Part shown: positions 36,890 to 47,828 of the stretch, piece by piece
Layout of the letters: each line of letters starts with the position of its first letter
Position numbering within the stretch: position 1 is the stretch's first letter
Assembly (NCBI RefSeq): GCF_029407905.1
Contig: NC_073630.1
Coordinates: 39,643,001-39,707,000, forward strand
DNA from: Bubalus kerabau
Taxonomy: Eukaryota; Chordata; Mammalia; Artiodactyla; Bovidae
Length of the DNA: 64,000 nt
Direction: 5' to 3'
The notes under the pieces: generated by a model
Told to the model about the DNA's origin: nothing
Database searches by the model: none
What the model saw: only the letters and a program-made list of their open reading frames with translations
Made by a program: the position numbers and the translations under genes

Positions 36890-37585
36890 AGCAATAGTAC
36901 AGTGACTTAGAGTTAAGGACCTGGCTTCTGACCACCTGGCTTGGAATCCCAGCTCTCTTACTTAGTAGCCACTGGTCTTAGGTAACATTTATTAGCTACT
37001 GGTCTTCAGATCAGATCAGATCAGATCAGTCGCTCAGTCGTGTCTGACTCTTTGCGACCCCATGAATCGCAGCACGCCAGGCCTCCCTGTCCATCACCAG
37101 CTCCCGGAGTTCACTCAGACTCACGTCCATTGAGTCAGTGATGCCATCCAGCCATCTCATCCTCTGTTGTCCCCTTCTCCTCCTGCCCCCAATCCCTCCC
37201 AGCATCAGAGTCTTTTCCAATGAGTCAACTCTTCGCATGAGGTGGCCAAAGTACTGGAGTTTCAGCTTTAGCATCATTCCCTCCAAAGAAATCCCAGGGC
37301 TGATCTCCTTCAGGATGGACTGGTTGGATCTCCTTGCAGTCCAAGGGATTCTCAAGAGTCTTCTCCAACACCACAGTTCAAAAGCGTCAATTCTTTGGCA
37401 CTCAGCCTTCTTCACAGCTACTGGTCTTACGAGTTATCTAACTCTGTGCCTCAGTTTCCTTATACCAAAAATGGAACAATAAGTAGGCTATTATGAGAAT
37501 TAACTAAATGAACATATATTTAAAACATTTCTAACTGTGTTCACTAAGTGCTTTATAAGTTATGACCATTATTATTCTCATCAGT
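36890..37585 (+). repeat. MIR split by a BovB insertion
   Basis: The left half (cctggcttggaatcccagct, cttacttagtagccactggt) and the right half (gtgcctcagtttccttatac, gttcactaagtgctttataa) form one MIR in consensus order. They are separated by the BovB at 37007-37415. Confidence 0.8.
37007..37415 (-). repeat. BovB 3' fragment with target-site duplication
   Basis: A 409-bp antisense BovB 3' end whose terminus is an ATCAG pentamer repeat, not the TTCAG repeat seen in other copies. The 13-bp repeat agctactggtctt at 36994-37006 and 37416-37428 is perfect. The fragment stays open for 129 codons on the minus strand. Confidence 0.95.
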
Positions 37586-38755
37586 AACTGTTACAGATGA
37601 TACTTAGTCTTTGGGGGGATATAGAGTCTAAGAGAAAAAAGAGGAGACCCCGAGTTATTTTCAAATATCTTTTGATACGGATTTTTAACATAATTCCATG
37701 AGAACAGACTGTATGATTTCAATACCTTTAGACCAAGAAACTTTTGCACTTGTTTTATGTCCCTGGATATACTCCAGTGTCTCCCAGTTTATCCTACCAC
37801 TGTGTGAAAACTGTATAAATCTTTGTTATGTTGAATTGGTTCATGGTGCTTTTCAGGTCTACTAAATCTTTCTATTTTTCTATATATTCATTCTATTAAT
37901 TTTTGAGAGTTTGATATTGAAATTCCAACTAAAAATCTTAATTTGTCTACTTAAAAAAATAATTGCAATATATAGTGGAACTATATGTAACTTTGTTCTG
38001 TATTTTCCAAGTCTCCTATAAATGTGTTATTATATTTTCATACTTTAAAAAATAAAAAAGAAAGAGAAAAAAAAAAAAAGAGGAAACCCAAAACTCAAGC
38101 CTTAATGGGCCCCAGGATTAGAAGTCAGGATGATAACAAAAGGAACTAAAATGCTCCCTTCCTGTGAGACCGGAAAAGATACACCAGGAGGGCGTCATGG
38201 AGACCACAAGAGGGAAGGCTGCCAAGAAGGCCTAAGTGCTTGGTGACCCAGACTTTCATCCAGCCAGTGGTGGGGTGGAGTGGTGATAGTATGCTATACT
38301 GTCACTTACACATTTATTTTTAAAGGATGGATATTGATATGCTGGTATATGCATACTTATTTCTAGACGGAATCACAAAGAATGAGTAAAAATTGTAAGG
38401 GTGGGGCGGAGGGGTATAAAGGAACCTTTTTCACTGTATACCATTTTCATCTTTTGAATGTTTGTATGGTACCTATTTAAAAGTAATCAATTCATTAAAA
38501 AGCAAAAAATACTACATATTGTTATAGACACATATATATGAAGTCAAATATATAAAATCCACATGTATAGGAAGGATACACACCTAATTCATTAGTGTTT
38601 GTGCCTAGAGTGGGAGGGAAGAAGAGATATCCTACGAAGTTTTAATTCTTAGAAAATTACCTTAGTCAAATATGACAAAACGTTAACATCTGTTAATGAC
38701 GGTGGCATGTACACTGATGTATTATTCACTAACACTTTAAATTTCATTCAAAGGA

Positions 38756-39120
38756 TCAAGATTAAAATTTAAGAAATCTCTCTCACAGATACTACTATAC
38801 AGCAGTCAGAACTGCTAAAATTAAAAAGACGACAATACCAAAGGTTGGAGAGAATGCAGAGCAACTGCAACTCTGATACCACGTTGAAAAGACTACAAAA
38901 TCATATAACCACTTTGGGAAATGGTCTGGCAGTTTGTTATAAACCTAAATAAACATGTATCCCCATTAGCCAGCAATCTACTCACAGGTATTAATCCAAG
39001 AGAAATGAATACATGTCCATAGAAACACTTGTACTAGAATATTGATAGAAGCCGCTTTATTCACAAAAGCCAAAAAGCAGAAATAGCCAGATGTCCATCA
39101 CTAAAAAAGTAGATAAAACT
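38756..39120 (+). repeat. L1 fragment
   Basis: Phrases such as gccagcaatctactcacagg and gaaatagccagatgtccatc are from the L1 ORF2 end/3' UTR region. The copy is moderately diverged. Confidence 0.65.
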
Positions 39121-39123
39121 GAT

Positions 39124-39338
39124 GGGGCTTCCTCGGTGGCATAGTGGTAAAGAATTCACCTGCAATGCAGGAGACTCGGGAGATGTGGGTTCGATCCCTG
39201 GACCAGGAAGATCCCCTAGAGAAGGAAATGGCAATCTACTCCAGTATTCTTGCCTGGGAAATCCCATGGACAGAGAAGCCTGGCGGCTACAGTCCTGGGG
39301 TCACAAAGAGTTGGACATGACTGAGCAACTAACACTTC
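39124..39338 (+). repeat. Bov-tA SINE
   Basis: The head is ggggcttcctcggtggcata and the tail is ggacatgactgagcaactaa. The element is full length. Confidence 0.9.
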
Positions 39339-39746
39339 TACTTCCACTTAGGAGCATTACATTAAATTTCTGGGACCATCACAAAAGACACCATCCCTAA
39401 AAGAAGCAAATACTGAATGTACTTCTCAATTTATGAGACCATAACTGCATGTAAGACTGGCTTCCAGGAACAACCCAGTGCCTCTTCTATGCCCAACTCT
39501 AACCCAGTTCACTGTGCTCTCAGCGGAGATGGCAGCATTCTGCTGCACCCATAAAAAGACTGAGTGAACACCTCAAAGGGGATGGAAGCCACTGTGCACG
39601 CGGACACTGCCTCTCTCCTCCTCCTTCCTTCTCTGAAGGGTCATACAGCAGCCCCCTACCCCTTCCCAGGTCACTTTACCCCCCGTCCCAGCTGGCATGA
39701 CAGGCCCAAGAAACAGTACAGATTTGTTCTCTCTTAGAGAGGCTCT

Positions 39747-40020
39747 GGAGAAGGCAATGGCACCCCACTCCAGTACTCTCGCCTGGAGAATCCCATGGAC
39801 GGAGGAGCCTGGTGGGGTGCAGTCCATGAGGTTGTGAAGAGTCAGACACAACTGAGCGACTTCACTTTCACTTTTCACTTTCATGCACTGGAGAAGGAAA
39901 TGGCAACCCACTCCATTGTTCTTGCCTGGAGAATCCCAGGGACGGGGGAGCCTGGTGGGCTGCCGTCTATGGGGTCACAAAGAGTCAGGCACGACTGAGC
40001 GACTTAGCAGCAGCAGCAGC
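39747..40020 (+). repeat. BOV-A2 SINE with target-site duplication
   Basis: This is a full dimer with a (GCA)n tail, flanked by the 11-bp repeat agagaggctct at 39736-39746 and 40021-40031. Confidence 0.95.
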
Positions 40021-40424
40021 AGAGAGGCTCTACTTCTTGCTCAGGTGCTACTAGGTAAGCACAGGTCAGCAATCTCAAAGGATCAGAGCCAAGATCAGGT
40101 TTAACTTGGGAACAGCATCTATATACTTCAGCTTTTAGCGAGCAAATAGAATCCAGAGCTCAGCCTAATTTACTGGACCACCGCGAGGTTACAGTCACAG
40201 CTCCAGTCCGAGTAAGGCTTTCCTTCAGCCCCCACCTGACCGGCTTTGCTACAGGACCTCGTGTCTGTCTCCATGTGCACGTGGGCATCTACCACTCAGG
40301 GGCAAAAAAGGAGGAACGGCAGCTACAGAGAGTGGACGTTCTAATCCCAGGACCCACTAACAGCATCCTAATATCAGAGATCTTAAATACACACCACTTA
40401 ACTTTGTCGCCACTTAACTATAAA

Positions 40425-40646
40425 CTTTGGGCTTCCCAGGCAGATCAGTGATAAAGAATCCACCTGCCAATGCCAGAGACATGGGTTTGATCCCTGGGTC
40501 AAGAAGATCCCCTGGAGGAGGAAATGGCAACGTACTCCAGTATTCTTGTCTGGAACACTCCATGAGAGGAGCCTGGTGAGCTACAGGCATGGGGTAGCAA
40601 AGAGTCAGACATGACTGAAGCAACCGAGCATAGCATACAGCATAGC
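40425..40646 (+). repeat. Bov-tA SINE with target-site duplication
   Basis: This Bov-tA has a GCATA-type tail. The 9-bp repeat aactataaa lies at 40416-40424 and 40647-40655. Confidence 0.92.
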
Positions 40647-40723
40647 AACTATAAATTGGGTACACCTTTCTCAGCTGACAGATACAATTGATCTACCTCA
40701 TGCTTTCTAATCCTGCTGAGTTT

Positions 40724-40999
40724 GCTGCTACTGCTGCTAAGTCGCTTCAGTCGTGTCCGACTCTGCGCGACCCCATAGACTGCAGCCCACCAGGCTCCCC
40801 CGTCTCTGGGATTCTCCAGGCAAGAACACTGGAGTGGGTTGCCATTTCCTTCTCCAATGCATGAAAGTGAAAAGTGAAAGTGAAGTCGCTCAGTCGTGTT
40901 CGACTCTTCGTGACCCCATGGACTGCAGCCAACCAGGCTCCTCCGTCCATGGGATTTTCCAGGCAAGAGTACTGGAGTGGGGTGCCATTGCCTTCTCTG
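40724..40999 (-). repeat. BOV-A2 SINE with target-site duplication
   Basis: This is a full dimer in minus orientation, flanked by the 12-bp repeat cctgctgagttt at 40712-40723 and 41000-41011. It forms an inverted pair with the plus-strand copy 0.7 kb to the left. Confidence 0.95.
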
Positions 41000-41202
41000 C
41001 CTGCTGAGTTTAGACAGGGGCTTATAAGCATCCTGGCCCAGTGATTACTAAAGCAGATGTAGTAAGACCAAGGACCTCAGCCTGCATTACCTTCCTTTTA
41101 CCAGAGCACCTCGATGCTGCAGTACTGAGCTAGGGCCTAAAGACTTCACAAGAGGTTTGGGCATCTGTCATTTTCTGACAGTCTGTATTTCCTGTATATG
41201 TG

Positions 41203-41416
41203 CATTGCTGTTGTTGTTGCTGAGTCACCAGTTGTGCCCGACTCTTTGCAATCCCATGGACTGAGCATGCCAGGCTTCTCTGTCCCTCACCATCCCCAAA
41301 GTCTGCCCAAGTTCATGTCCACTGCATCAGTGATGCCATCAGGCCATCTCATTCTCTGACGCCCTCTTCTCCTTCTGTCCTCAATCTTTCCCAGAACGAG
41401 GGACTTTTCCAATGAC
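41203..41416 (-). repeat. BovB 3' fragment
   Basis: Antisense BovB 3' end (gttgctgagtcaccagttgt to cccagaacgagggacttttc), directly abutting a plus-strand Bov-tA. Confidence 0.85.
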
Positions 41417-41426
41417 ACAAACCAGG

Positions 41427-41605
41427 GGCTTCCCTGGTAGCTCAGCTGGTAAAGAATCTGCCTGCAATGCAGGAGACCTGGGTTCGATCCCTGGGTTGGG
41501 AAGATCCCCTGGAGAAGGGAACGGCTGGCTACCCACTCCGGTATTCTTCCCTGGAGAATTCCATGGACAGAGGAGTCTCGCAGGCTACAGCTCATGTGCA
41601 TTGTT
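41427..41605 (+). repeat. Bov-tA SINE
   Basis: The head is gggcttccctggtagctcag and the body runs to tctcgcaggctacagctcat. The 3' tail is missing. Confidence 0.9.
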
Positions 41606-41699
41606 ACAACAGGCCAAAAAGAGACCTAGCCCATCTGTGTTTGGAATACATGATGCCAAAAAAACACAGTTTATCAGATTTTTTTCTCTTTCTTCTTAG

Positions 41700-41880
41700 A
41701 CTTACTTTTTAAAAATTGGAGTTTAGTTGCCTTATAATGTTGTGTTAGCTTCTGTGGTACAGCCAAGTGAGTCAGTTATACATATGTGTATATACACACA
41801 CCCCCTCGTTTTGGGGTTTTCTTCCCATTTAAATCACCACAGAGCATTAAGCAGAGTTCCCTGTGCTATATGGTCAGTTC
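41700..41880 (-). repeat. L1 3' end, antisense
   Basis: The phrases aaattggagtttagttgcct and taatgttgtgttagcttctg are the reverse complement of the L1 3' terminus. Confidence 0.75.
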
Positions 41881-42024
41881 TTGGTTTACTTAATGAATTG
41901 AATGACTACATGTGTTTCACACTCCAGTTTTCTGTTTATGATACAGAAAAACATACAGGAAAATAATGACAAAAGAGGAATTTTAGAGTTATTAAATTAT
42001 TGAATTGCTATTTTCATCACTTAC

Positions 42025-42152
42025 CTCATTCGAAGGGATCGTGGCAAAGGGCTTGATGATGGCGGCTAATGGGATCTGAGCTTGCTTGGCCATATCTGAC
42101 GTGCAGGGAAAACAGTACGTGGTGCAGCGGATGTACCGGGGACTGGCATTGC
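42025..42152 (-). CDS. SEC24D: SEC24D exon: core segment before the zinc finger
   Basis: The exon is 128 bp: two bases completing Gly, then 42 codons. The translation runs NASPRYIRCTTYCFPCT through AQIPLAAIIKPFATIPSNE, a conserved SEC24 core segment rich in Cys and hydrophobic residues just before the zinc finger. The donor is GTAAGT at 42024-42019. The acceptor is GTTTCAG, but the 25 bases before it contain purines and few pyrimidine runs, so it looks weak. A BOV-A2 SINE ends 78 bp upstream in transcript direction. The exon ends in phase 0, matching the next exon's Thr codon. Confidence 0.95.
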
Positions 42153-42230
42153 CTGAAACGGTCAATGGTGTAGACTCACAACCTGCCCTGTATATTTAAA
42201 TATTTATAAAGGCACGTCTAGGTAATGCAT

Positions 42231-42508
42231 GGAGAAGGCAATGGCACCCCACTCCAGTACTATTGCTTGGAAAATCCCATGGATGGAGGAGCCTGGTGGG
42301 CTGCAGTCCATGGGGTCGCTAAGAGTCGGACACGACTGAGCGACTTCACTTTCACTTTTTACTTTCATGCATTGGAGAAAGAAATGGCAACCCACTCCAG
42401 TGTTCTTGCCTGGAGAATCCCAGGGATGGGGGAGCCTGGTGGGCTGCCGTCTACGGGGTCACACAGAGTCGGACACGACTGAAGTGACTTAGCATACTTA
42501 GCATAGCA
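42231..42508 (+). repeat. BOV-A2 SINE close to a SEC24D acceptor
   Basis: A full dimer whose tail is AGCAT-like, not (GCA)n. It is flanked by the perfect 12-bp repeat taggtaatgcat at 42219-42230 and 42509-42520. It ends 78 bp from the acceptor of the 42025-42152 exon. Confidence 0.95.
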
Positions 42509-43230
42509 TAGGTAATGCATTGCCTTATTTGTAAAGCTTTGTGATTTCTAAAAAATAAAAAGGAGCACTGTATAACTTTATGATCTATACTCTAAGCACA
42601 CTATAGTTTCTTGTAAAATAAGACACTAAATACTGCTGAAAAAATGTAAAAGATTTTAAAGTATTATTTTCCATAAGCAGCGTATTAACATAGCCACTCA
42701 GAGATTTGAGAGGTATTTAGATTCAATGGGAAAAGTAAAGCAAAGACACAAAACATAAGAATAAAATTCCTTCTTCATCCTCTCCTATCAACACATCCGT
42801 TATGAGAAAGGTAAGCATTTGTATACCATTTCATATCAGCTAGTTATACTGTGTCAAATAGAATTCCATTTGACTATGTTCTCCTCAACTTGTAATTCAA
42901 TTTAGAAATTAAAATTCTATTTATAATAGAAAAATTTTTTAAAACACCCAAATCTATTTTTAAAATACACCAAGTTTCCTGACCAAATATTTTTTTCACA
43001 GCATGCATGAGTATTAAAACAATACCCATGGGAATGGCACTTATGAGCTTATTTGCAGGGCAGGAACAGAGACACACAGAACAGACTTGCGGACCCAGTG
43101 AGGGAAGGAGAGGGAGGAGCAGATTTGGAGCGTAGCGCTGGGATACATACATCACTATGCCTGAAACAGATAGCCAGTGGAAAGCTGCCGCATAACACAG
43201 GGGCTCACCCCAGTGCTCTGAGAAAACCTA

Positions 43231-43252
43231 GGGGGTGGGATGGGGGAGTGGG
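43231..43252 (+). other. G-quadruplex motif in L1 3' UTR
   Basis: Four runs of three or more G separated by loops of one to three bases (G5 T G3 AT G5 AGT G3). Mammalian L1 3' UTRs are known to carry such motifs. Confidence 0.75.
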
Positions 43253-43293
43253 AAGAAGGCGCAACAGGGCGGGGATATATGTATACTTATGGT

Positions 43294-43568
43294 GGAGAAG
43301 GCAATGGCACCCCACTCCAGTACTCTTGCCTGGAGAATCCCATGAATGGAGGAGCCTGGTGGGCTGTAGTCCATGGGGTCGCTAAGAGTCAGACACGACT
43401 GAGCGACTTCACTTTCACTTTTCACTTTCATGCATTGGAGAAGGAAATGGCAACCCACTCCAGTGTTCTTGCCTGGAGAATCCCAGGGACGGGGGAACCT
43501 CGTGGGCTGCCGTCTATGGGGTCGCACAGAGTCGGACACGACTGAAGTGACTTAGCAGCAGCAGCAGC
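43294..43568 (+). repeat. BOV-A2 SINE
   Basis: A full dimer with a (GCA)n tail, inserted in the L1 3' UTR. Only a short repeat (atggt at 43289-43293 and 43569-43573) is seen as the target-site duplication. Confidence 0.92.
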
Positions 43569-43734
43569 ATGGTAGAAACCAACACAGCATTATAAAGCAA
43601 TTATCCTCCAATTAAAAAGAAATTAAAGAAACCCAATATCCATGGCATGAATATTTCTAAATCACTAGAATAACTTATCTAAAATAAACTTAACAATTAA
43701 ATCACAATATATTTTGGCAAAAGAATGTAATTAT

Positions 43735-44000
43735 CAAACAAGTGTGTATTGATTGTCTGCTACTTTTAGATACAGTCCTAGGTGCTCCCTTGTAGAGTTT
43801 ATGTTCTTGCAGAGGACACGGACAATAACAGATCTAAAAAAAACCAGTAAATTACACAGGACCTTAGAAGATGACAAACGTTATGGGAAAAAAGCACCTC
43901 TGGGGGAGGGGTACCACAGTGGGGAAAGACTGCAATTTTAAACAGTTACAGAATTGGTCTTCTTCAAAAGGCATCATTGGAGCAAAGGCCCCAAAGTGGG
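43735..44000 (-). repeat. L2-like fragment
   Basis: The order gtgtattgattgtctgctac, tacagtcctaggtgctccc, then ggaccttagaagatgacaaa resembles antisense L2. The copy is diverged and the name is tentative. Confidence 0.5.
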
Positions 44001-44767
44001 AAGGGATTTGCCCGCAGGTGTCGGGACAGGGCTAGCCTGGGCTGGCAGAGGAATGTCAGGAGGCTGGTGAGGCTGGATGAGGTGCCTGGGGCAGCTGGGG
44101 AGAAATTCAGAGACGTCACAGAGACCAAATCAGCCCGACGCAGGTGACTCTAAAGTTTTCGGCCTGAGGAATCAGAAGCACGAAGTTGCCACGAACTGAC
44201 CAGAGAAAGGCTCCGGGAATGGAAGGGGTTTTTTTTGAGCCCGTGGGTGGAAACTGGGAATCTGGCTCCAGGCATGTCCATCTGGGAAATCTATTAGGTG
44301 ATCAAGCAGTGACGCTGAGTAAACAGTCAAACACACAAGGTCTTGGCGCTGGGATGAAAGCTGAGATGGAGAGACACATTTGGGAGTTCTGGGCATATAA
44401 ACAGTATTCAAAGCCAGGAAACTAGATTAAAAACCACAAAGTGGCCAGAGAAGAGCGGAGTGAGGACTGAGCCCAGAGTCCTCTGACATAAAGAAGCCAG
44501 GAGACAAGGAGAAACCAGCAGAAGGACCAAGAAGTGTACAAACGAGGGAGTCTGGGGGTGCTGGAGGTGAAGAAAGTACATCAAGCAAGAGGCAGGACCG
44601 TCTGTTAAGGCGCTGACGCCAGGTCAACATGACCGCGGGCTGGAGCGGGGCTGGAGAGCCGGGAGAGAGACTTTTGGTGGGATGGTGGGGTGAGGAGGAG
44701 GAGGGTAGGGAGGCTGCTCACAGTGAGTTTAGGAGGGAGAGGCAGGTGCCAAATACGCAATAATCCT

Positions 44768-45012
44768 TTCAAGGTTTTTAATATATTTACTTTAATTGGC
44801 GGATGATTACTTTACAATACCGTGATGATCTCTGCCACAGGTCAATACGAGTCGGCCACAGGTATCCCTGTGCCACCGCGCCCCCAGGCTGCAGAAGGCA
44901 CGAGCTTGTGTGCTCTCCGTCACACAGCAAAGCCGCACTGCTTATCCATTTCACACGCGGCGATATGTGTGTTTGAACGCTATTCTCTCAAATCATCCCA
45001 CCCTTTCCTCCC
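44768..45012 (-). repeat. L1 3' UTR, antisense
   Basis: The phrases tactttaattggcggatgat, gattactttacaataccgtg and ctgccacaggtcaatacgag are the reverse complement of the L1 3' end and UTR. Confidence 0.7.
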
Positions 45013-45727
45013 ACTGCGTCCAAAGGTCTGTTCTTCACGTCTCTGTCTCCTTTGCTGCCCTGCACGGAGGATCACCCGAGAGCAAAGAAAGGGGGGAGTT
45101 GGTAAAGGAGGTGGATCGAGAAAACACTGTTTAAGATAGGGGAAGGCTTTGTAAAAGAAAGAGAAATGTTAAAGACGTAAGAGAGGGGGGGAGACTTAGG
45201 GTAGCAGTGCACTTGAGTGGCACACAGTAGGAGATTTCAACTGCAGCACATTTATGGCCAAGAGTCGGAAGGCAGAGCACAAGGACATATGATGAATGGG
45301 GGCTGATGCGATGGTGGGACTCCACAGAAGTTCTCTTCTGATTGTGCGCTTTTCTCAGAAAGGAGGACGTAAGCAGCTGAAAGAAGGATGAGCGGTCACT
45401 CTGCCGGGTCTGCAACCTCTCATCCTTTCTCTGGCCACTCCTCACTGCACAGGTGGGTCGGGAACGAGGGGAAGGCTGGACCCGAGAAGCTGAGCTTCCT
45501 TTCATATTTAATCTATTATTTACACATTTTAATTTTGGGGGGACCAGACAGAAATCTGGGTTTTTACATAAAAATTTTGATTTTTATATAATGGCAACTA
45601 ATTCAAACAGAAATAAATTATTCTGTATAACAAATTAACATGTCTGTAGGCTGAATCCAGTTTGGGGGCCCTGCTGCAGAGAGTCTGATAAAGGGGAGAA
45701 AGGTGGCACTCGCAACAAGGATAATAA

Positions 45728-45925
45728 CAATCAATGCCAATGGTTTAGGCATCATTCTAAGATTGCTATATGTAAATTCATTTTAGTCTCACAATTGCCT
45801 GTGACACTGATACCCTATGACCCCATTTTACAGAGGAGTAAACTGAGACACTGGGAGGTTAAGTGACTTACCAAAGTCAAAGGGTTAGAAGTGGCAAAAG
45901 GGGTATTAGAACCTATCACAGTCTC
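45728..45925 (-). repeat. MIR
   Basis: The phrases ccccattttacagaggagta, actgagacactgggaggtta and gtgacttaccaaagtcaaag are the antisense MIR core. Confidence 0.82.
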
Positions 45926-46039
45926 TCCTACGTCCCAGACCAGCTGGGTCCAGGTCATGAAGCCGTGAGTTTGGACAAGAGTTCAGACCAATCCTGTTTT
46001 CCCTTGGGCAATGAAGGGATGTTTTCCAGCAATGCGTGT

Positions 46040-46244
46040 GCATGTATGCTCAGCTATGTCCTACTCTTTGTGACCCCATCGTCTGCAGCCTGCCAGGTTC
46101 CCCTGTCCATAGGATTTCCCAGGCAAGAACACTGGAGTGGGTTGCCATTTCCTCCTCCAGGGGATCTTCCTGACGCAGGGATCCAACCTGCATCTCCTGT
46201 TATTCCTGCATTGGCAGGTGGATTCTTTACCACTGAGCCACTCA
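46040..46244 (-). repeat. Bov-tA SINE
   Basis: On the minus strand the head is gtggctcagtggtaaagaat, with a full Bov-A body. Confidence 0.9.
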
Positions 46245-46996
46245 TATGATCAAATAGATATCCTAAGAAAATTATTCAGAATGTACTAGATAGCTTCTGG
46301 GAGCAGGAAGAAAGATCAGAGACAGGTAGAGTCCAACTGAATACTGACATAGGGTAAAACAAGAGTTTTGATATCAGGAATAGAAGAAATATTAGGTAAT
46401 AAATGTAAAGATGCTTGAACCCTTATTATTGTATATTTCATATAACTTAGATAAAACCTACCTCCTCATTATCACACAATGTTATACATAGCGGGAAATA
46501 AGAGTTTCTGAATATTTTAAAGTGTATTTTAATTGTTCATTTGTTCATTGTACTCAACTTTCACTAGTTAACATTTCCAATAATACACTGAATTTGAGCA
46601 TTTGTTATCTTTAAAAATCTTTTTTTTACTATGAAATATGCATATGAACAAGTTCATGAAGGTGACTAAACAAACTTGTTACAAGAAGCTAATGCACACC
46701 AAGAATAAATTTTTAAAAAGCAATGAAGAATTTATTTCTTAAGCAGGTATGCAAAAGTGGGGCATGAAAGGTATGTTTATAGCAGATAATTTAGCAATCT
46801 TGGTAATTAAGATCCAAAATCCCTTGACATTCTTAATAAAGAAACTTACGGGATAAACTGACTAAAAAACATTCAGTAATTTATTCATTCAACAAATATT
46901 TATGAAGGTAATCCCCAAGTTAGAGGCTTAGAGGCAGGAGAGGGTGAAGCCTCTGGCTTTAAGGTCTGGTAGAAGAGAATGATAAGCAGATAATTG

Positions 46997-47293
46997 GGGG
47001 CATCCCTGGTGACTCAGTGGTAGAGAACCCACCTGCCAATGCAGGAGACACAGATTCAGTCTCTGATGCAGGAGGACCCCATGTGCCACAGAGCCTGTCC
47101 TCTAGAGCCCAGGAGCTGCAATTCCCGAGTCCACCTGCCCGACGGCCTGCACTCTACAACAAGAGCGGTCACTGCAGTGAGCAGCCCACGCACTGCACCT
47201 GGAGGGTAGCCCCCACTCGCCACAACCAGACAAAAGCCCACACGGCGATGAAGAGCAACAAAGCCAACAATAAACAAATAAAGCAAATAAAGC
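46997..47293 (+). repeat. CHR-type SINE
   Basis: The head is gggcatccctggtgactcag, followed by the CHR body and an AATAAA-rich tail. Flanks aagcagataattg and aagcggacaattg suggest a degraded target-site duplication. Confidence 0.83.
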
Positions 47294-47534
47294 GGACAAT
47301 TGCAAAATGGCAGGTAAGAATCACAGAAGACCAAATCGATTACAGAGTGGCCCAAGGGAGGCAATGAGTTTTACACATGGGTCACAGGTGACTAAACAAA
47401 GGATGCACTGCTTGAACAGGATCTTGCGGGACAGACAGAAGCACAGAATCAAGGGAGAAATGGAGTCTTAAACTCAGATCCTGCAGCCAAAGGCAAAGAA
47501 GTGATATTCTTAAAGCAGGTGCACCTCTTTATTG

Positions 47535-47655
47535 GCTTCTCTGCTAACCAGCTGTGCAGCCCTGGCCGAATCACTTAAACTACCAGGACCTCAGTGCGCT
47601 CACATCTGCAAAGTGAGAGAGCAGGGCAGATGAAGTCCAAGGTTCCTTCAGTCTC
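47535..47655 (+). repeat. MIR
   Basis: The order accagctgtgcagccctggc, cacttaaactaccaggacct, acatctgcaaagtgagagag follows the MIR core. Confidence 0.65.
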
Positions 47656-47828
47656 AACACTTTACTTATATCTGTGAATTTCTATGTCTCTGAGACCCAT
47701 GGGCTTCATACTAAAAAGACTACTCATGTCCAGAAATAAAACCACGCACCTAGGGTCAATTTATCTACGACAAAGGAGTCAAGAATATACAATGAAGAAA
47801 AGGCAGTCTCTTCAGTAAGTGGTGCTCG

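Larger units (their letters stand above)
11518..42024 (-). other. SEC24D: SEC24D intron, 30.5 kb
   Basis: This is the largest intron, packed with BovB, L1 and SINE insertions and a minisatellite, each listed separately. Nothing was recognised at 12110-13085, 13860-14025, 14120-15950, 16330-16400, 16420-17495, 17795-18410, 19015-21228, 21531-21940, 26296-27320, 28735-29785, 31595-32678, 32998-33995, 35440-36535, 37590-38755, 39340-39735, 40035-40415 or 41012-41200. The stretch 37740-38060 may be a decayed antisense L1. The stretch 19440-19920 is pyrimidine-rich unique-looking sequence with short open frames and no coding signature. Confidence 0.85.
43050..43620 (+). repeat. Ruminant L1 3' UTR, interrupted by BOV-A2
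   Basis: Phrases such as acagatagccagtggaaagc, aaccaacacagcattataaa and gcaattatcctccaattaaa are the ruminant L1 3' UTR and terminus. The interruption is the BOV-A2 at 43294-43568. Confidence 0.83.

Noticed and set aside
39573..43545. Recurring open frames of 80-110 codons with SDSVRPHR or GGAWWAAVHGV type sequence on both strands
   Set aside because: The same peptides recur wherever a BOV-A2 or Bov-tA lies, and boundaries follow the SINEs. They are repeat translations, not genes.
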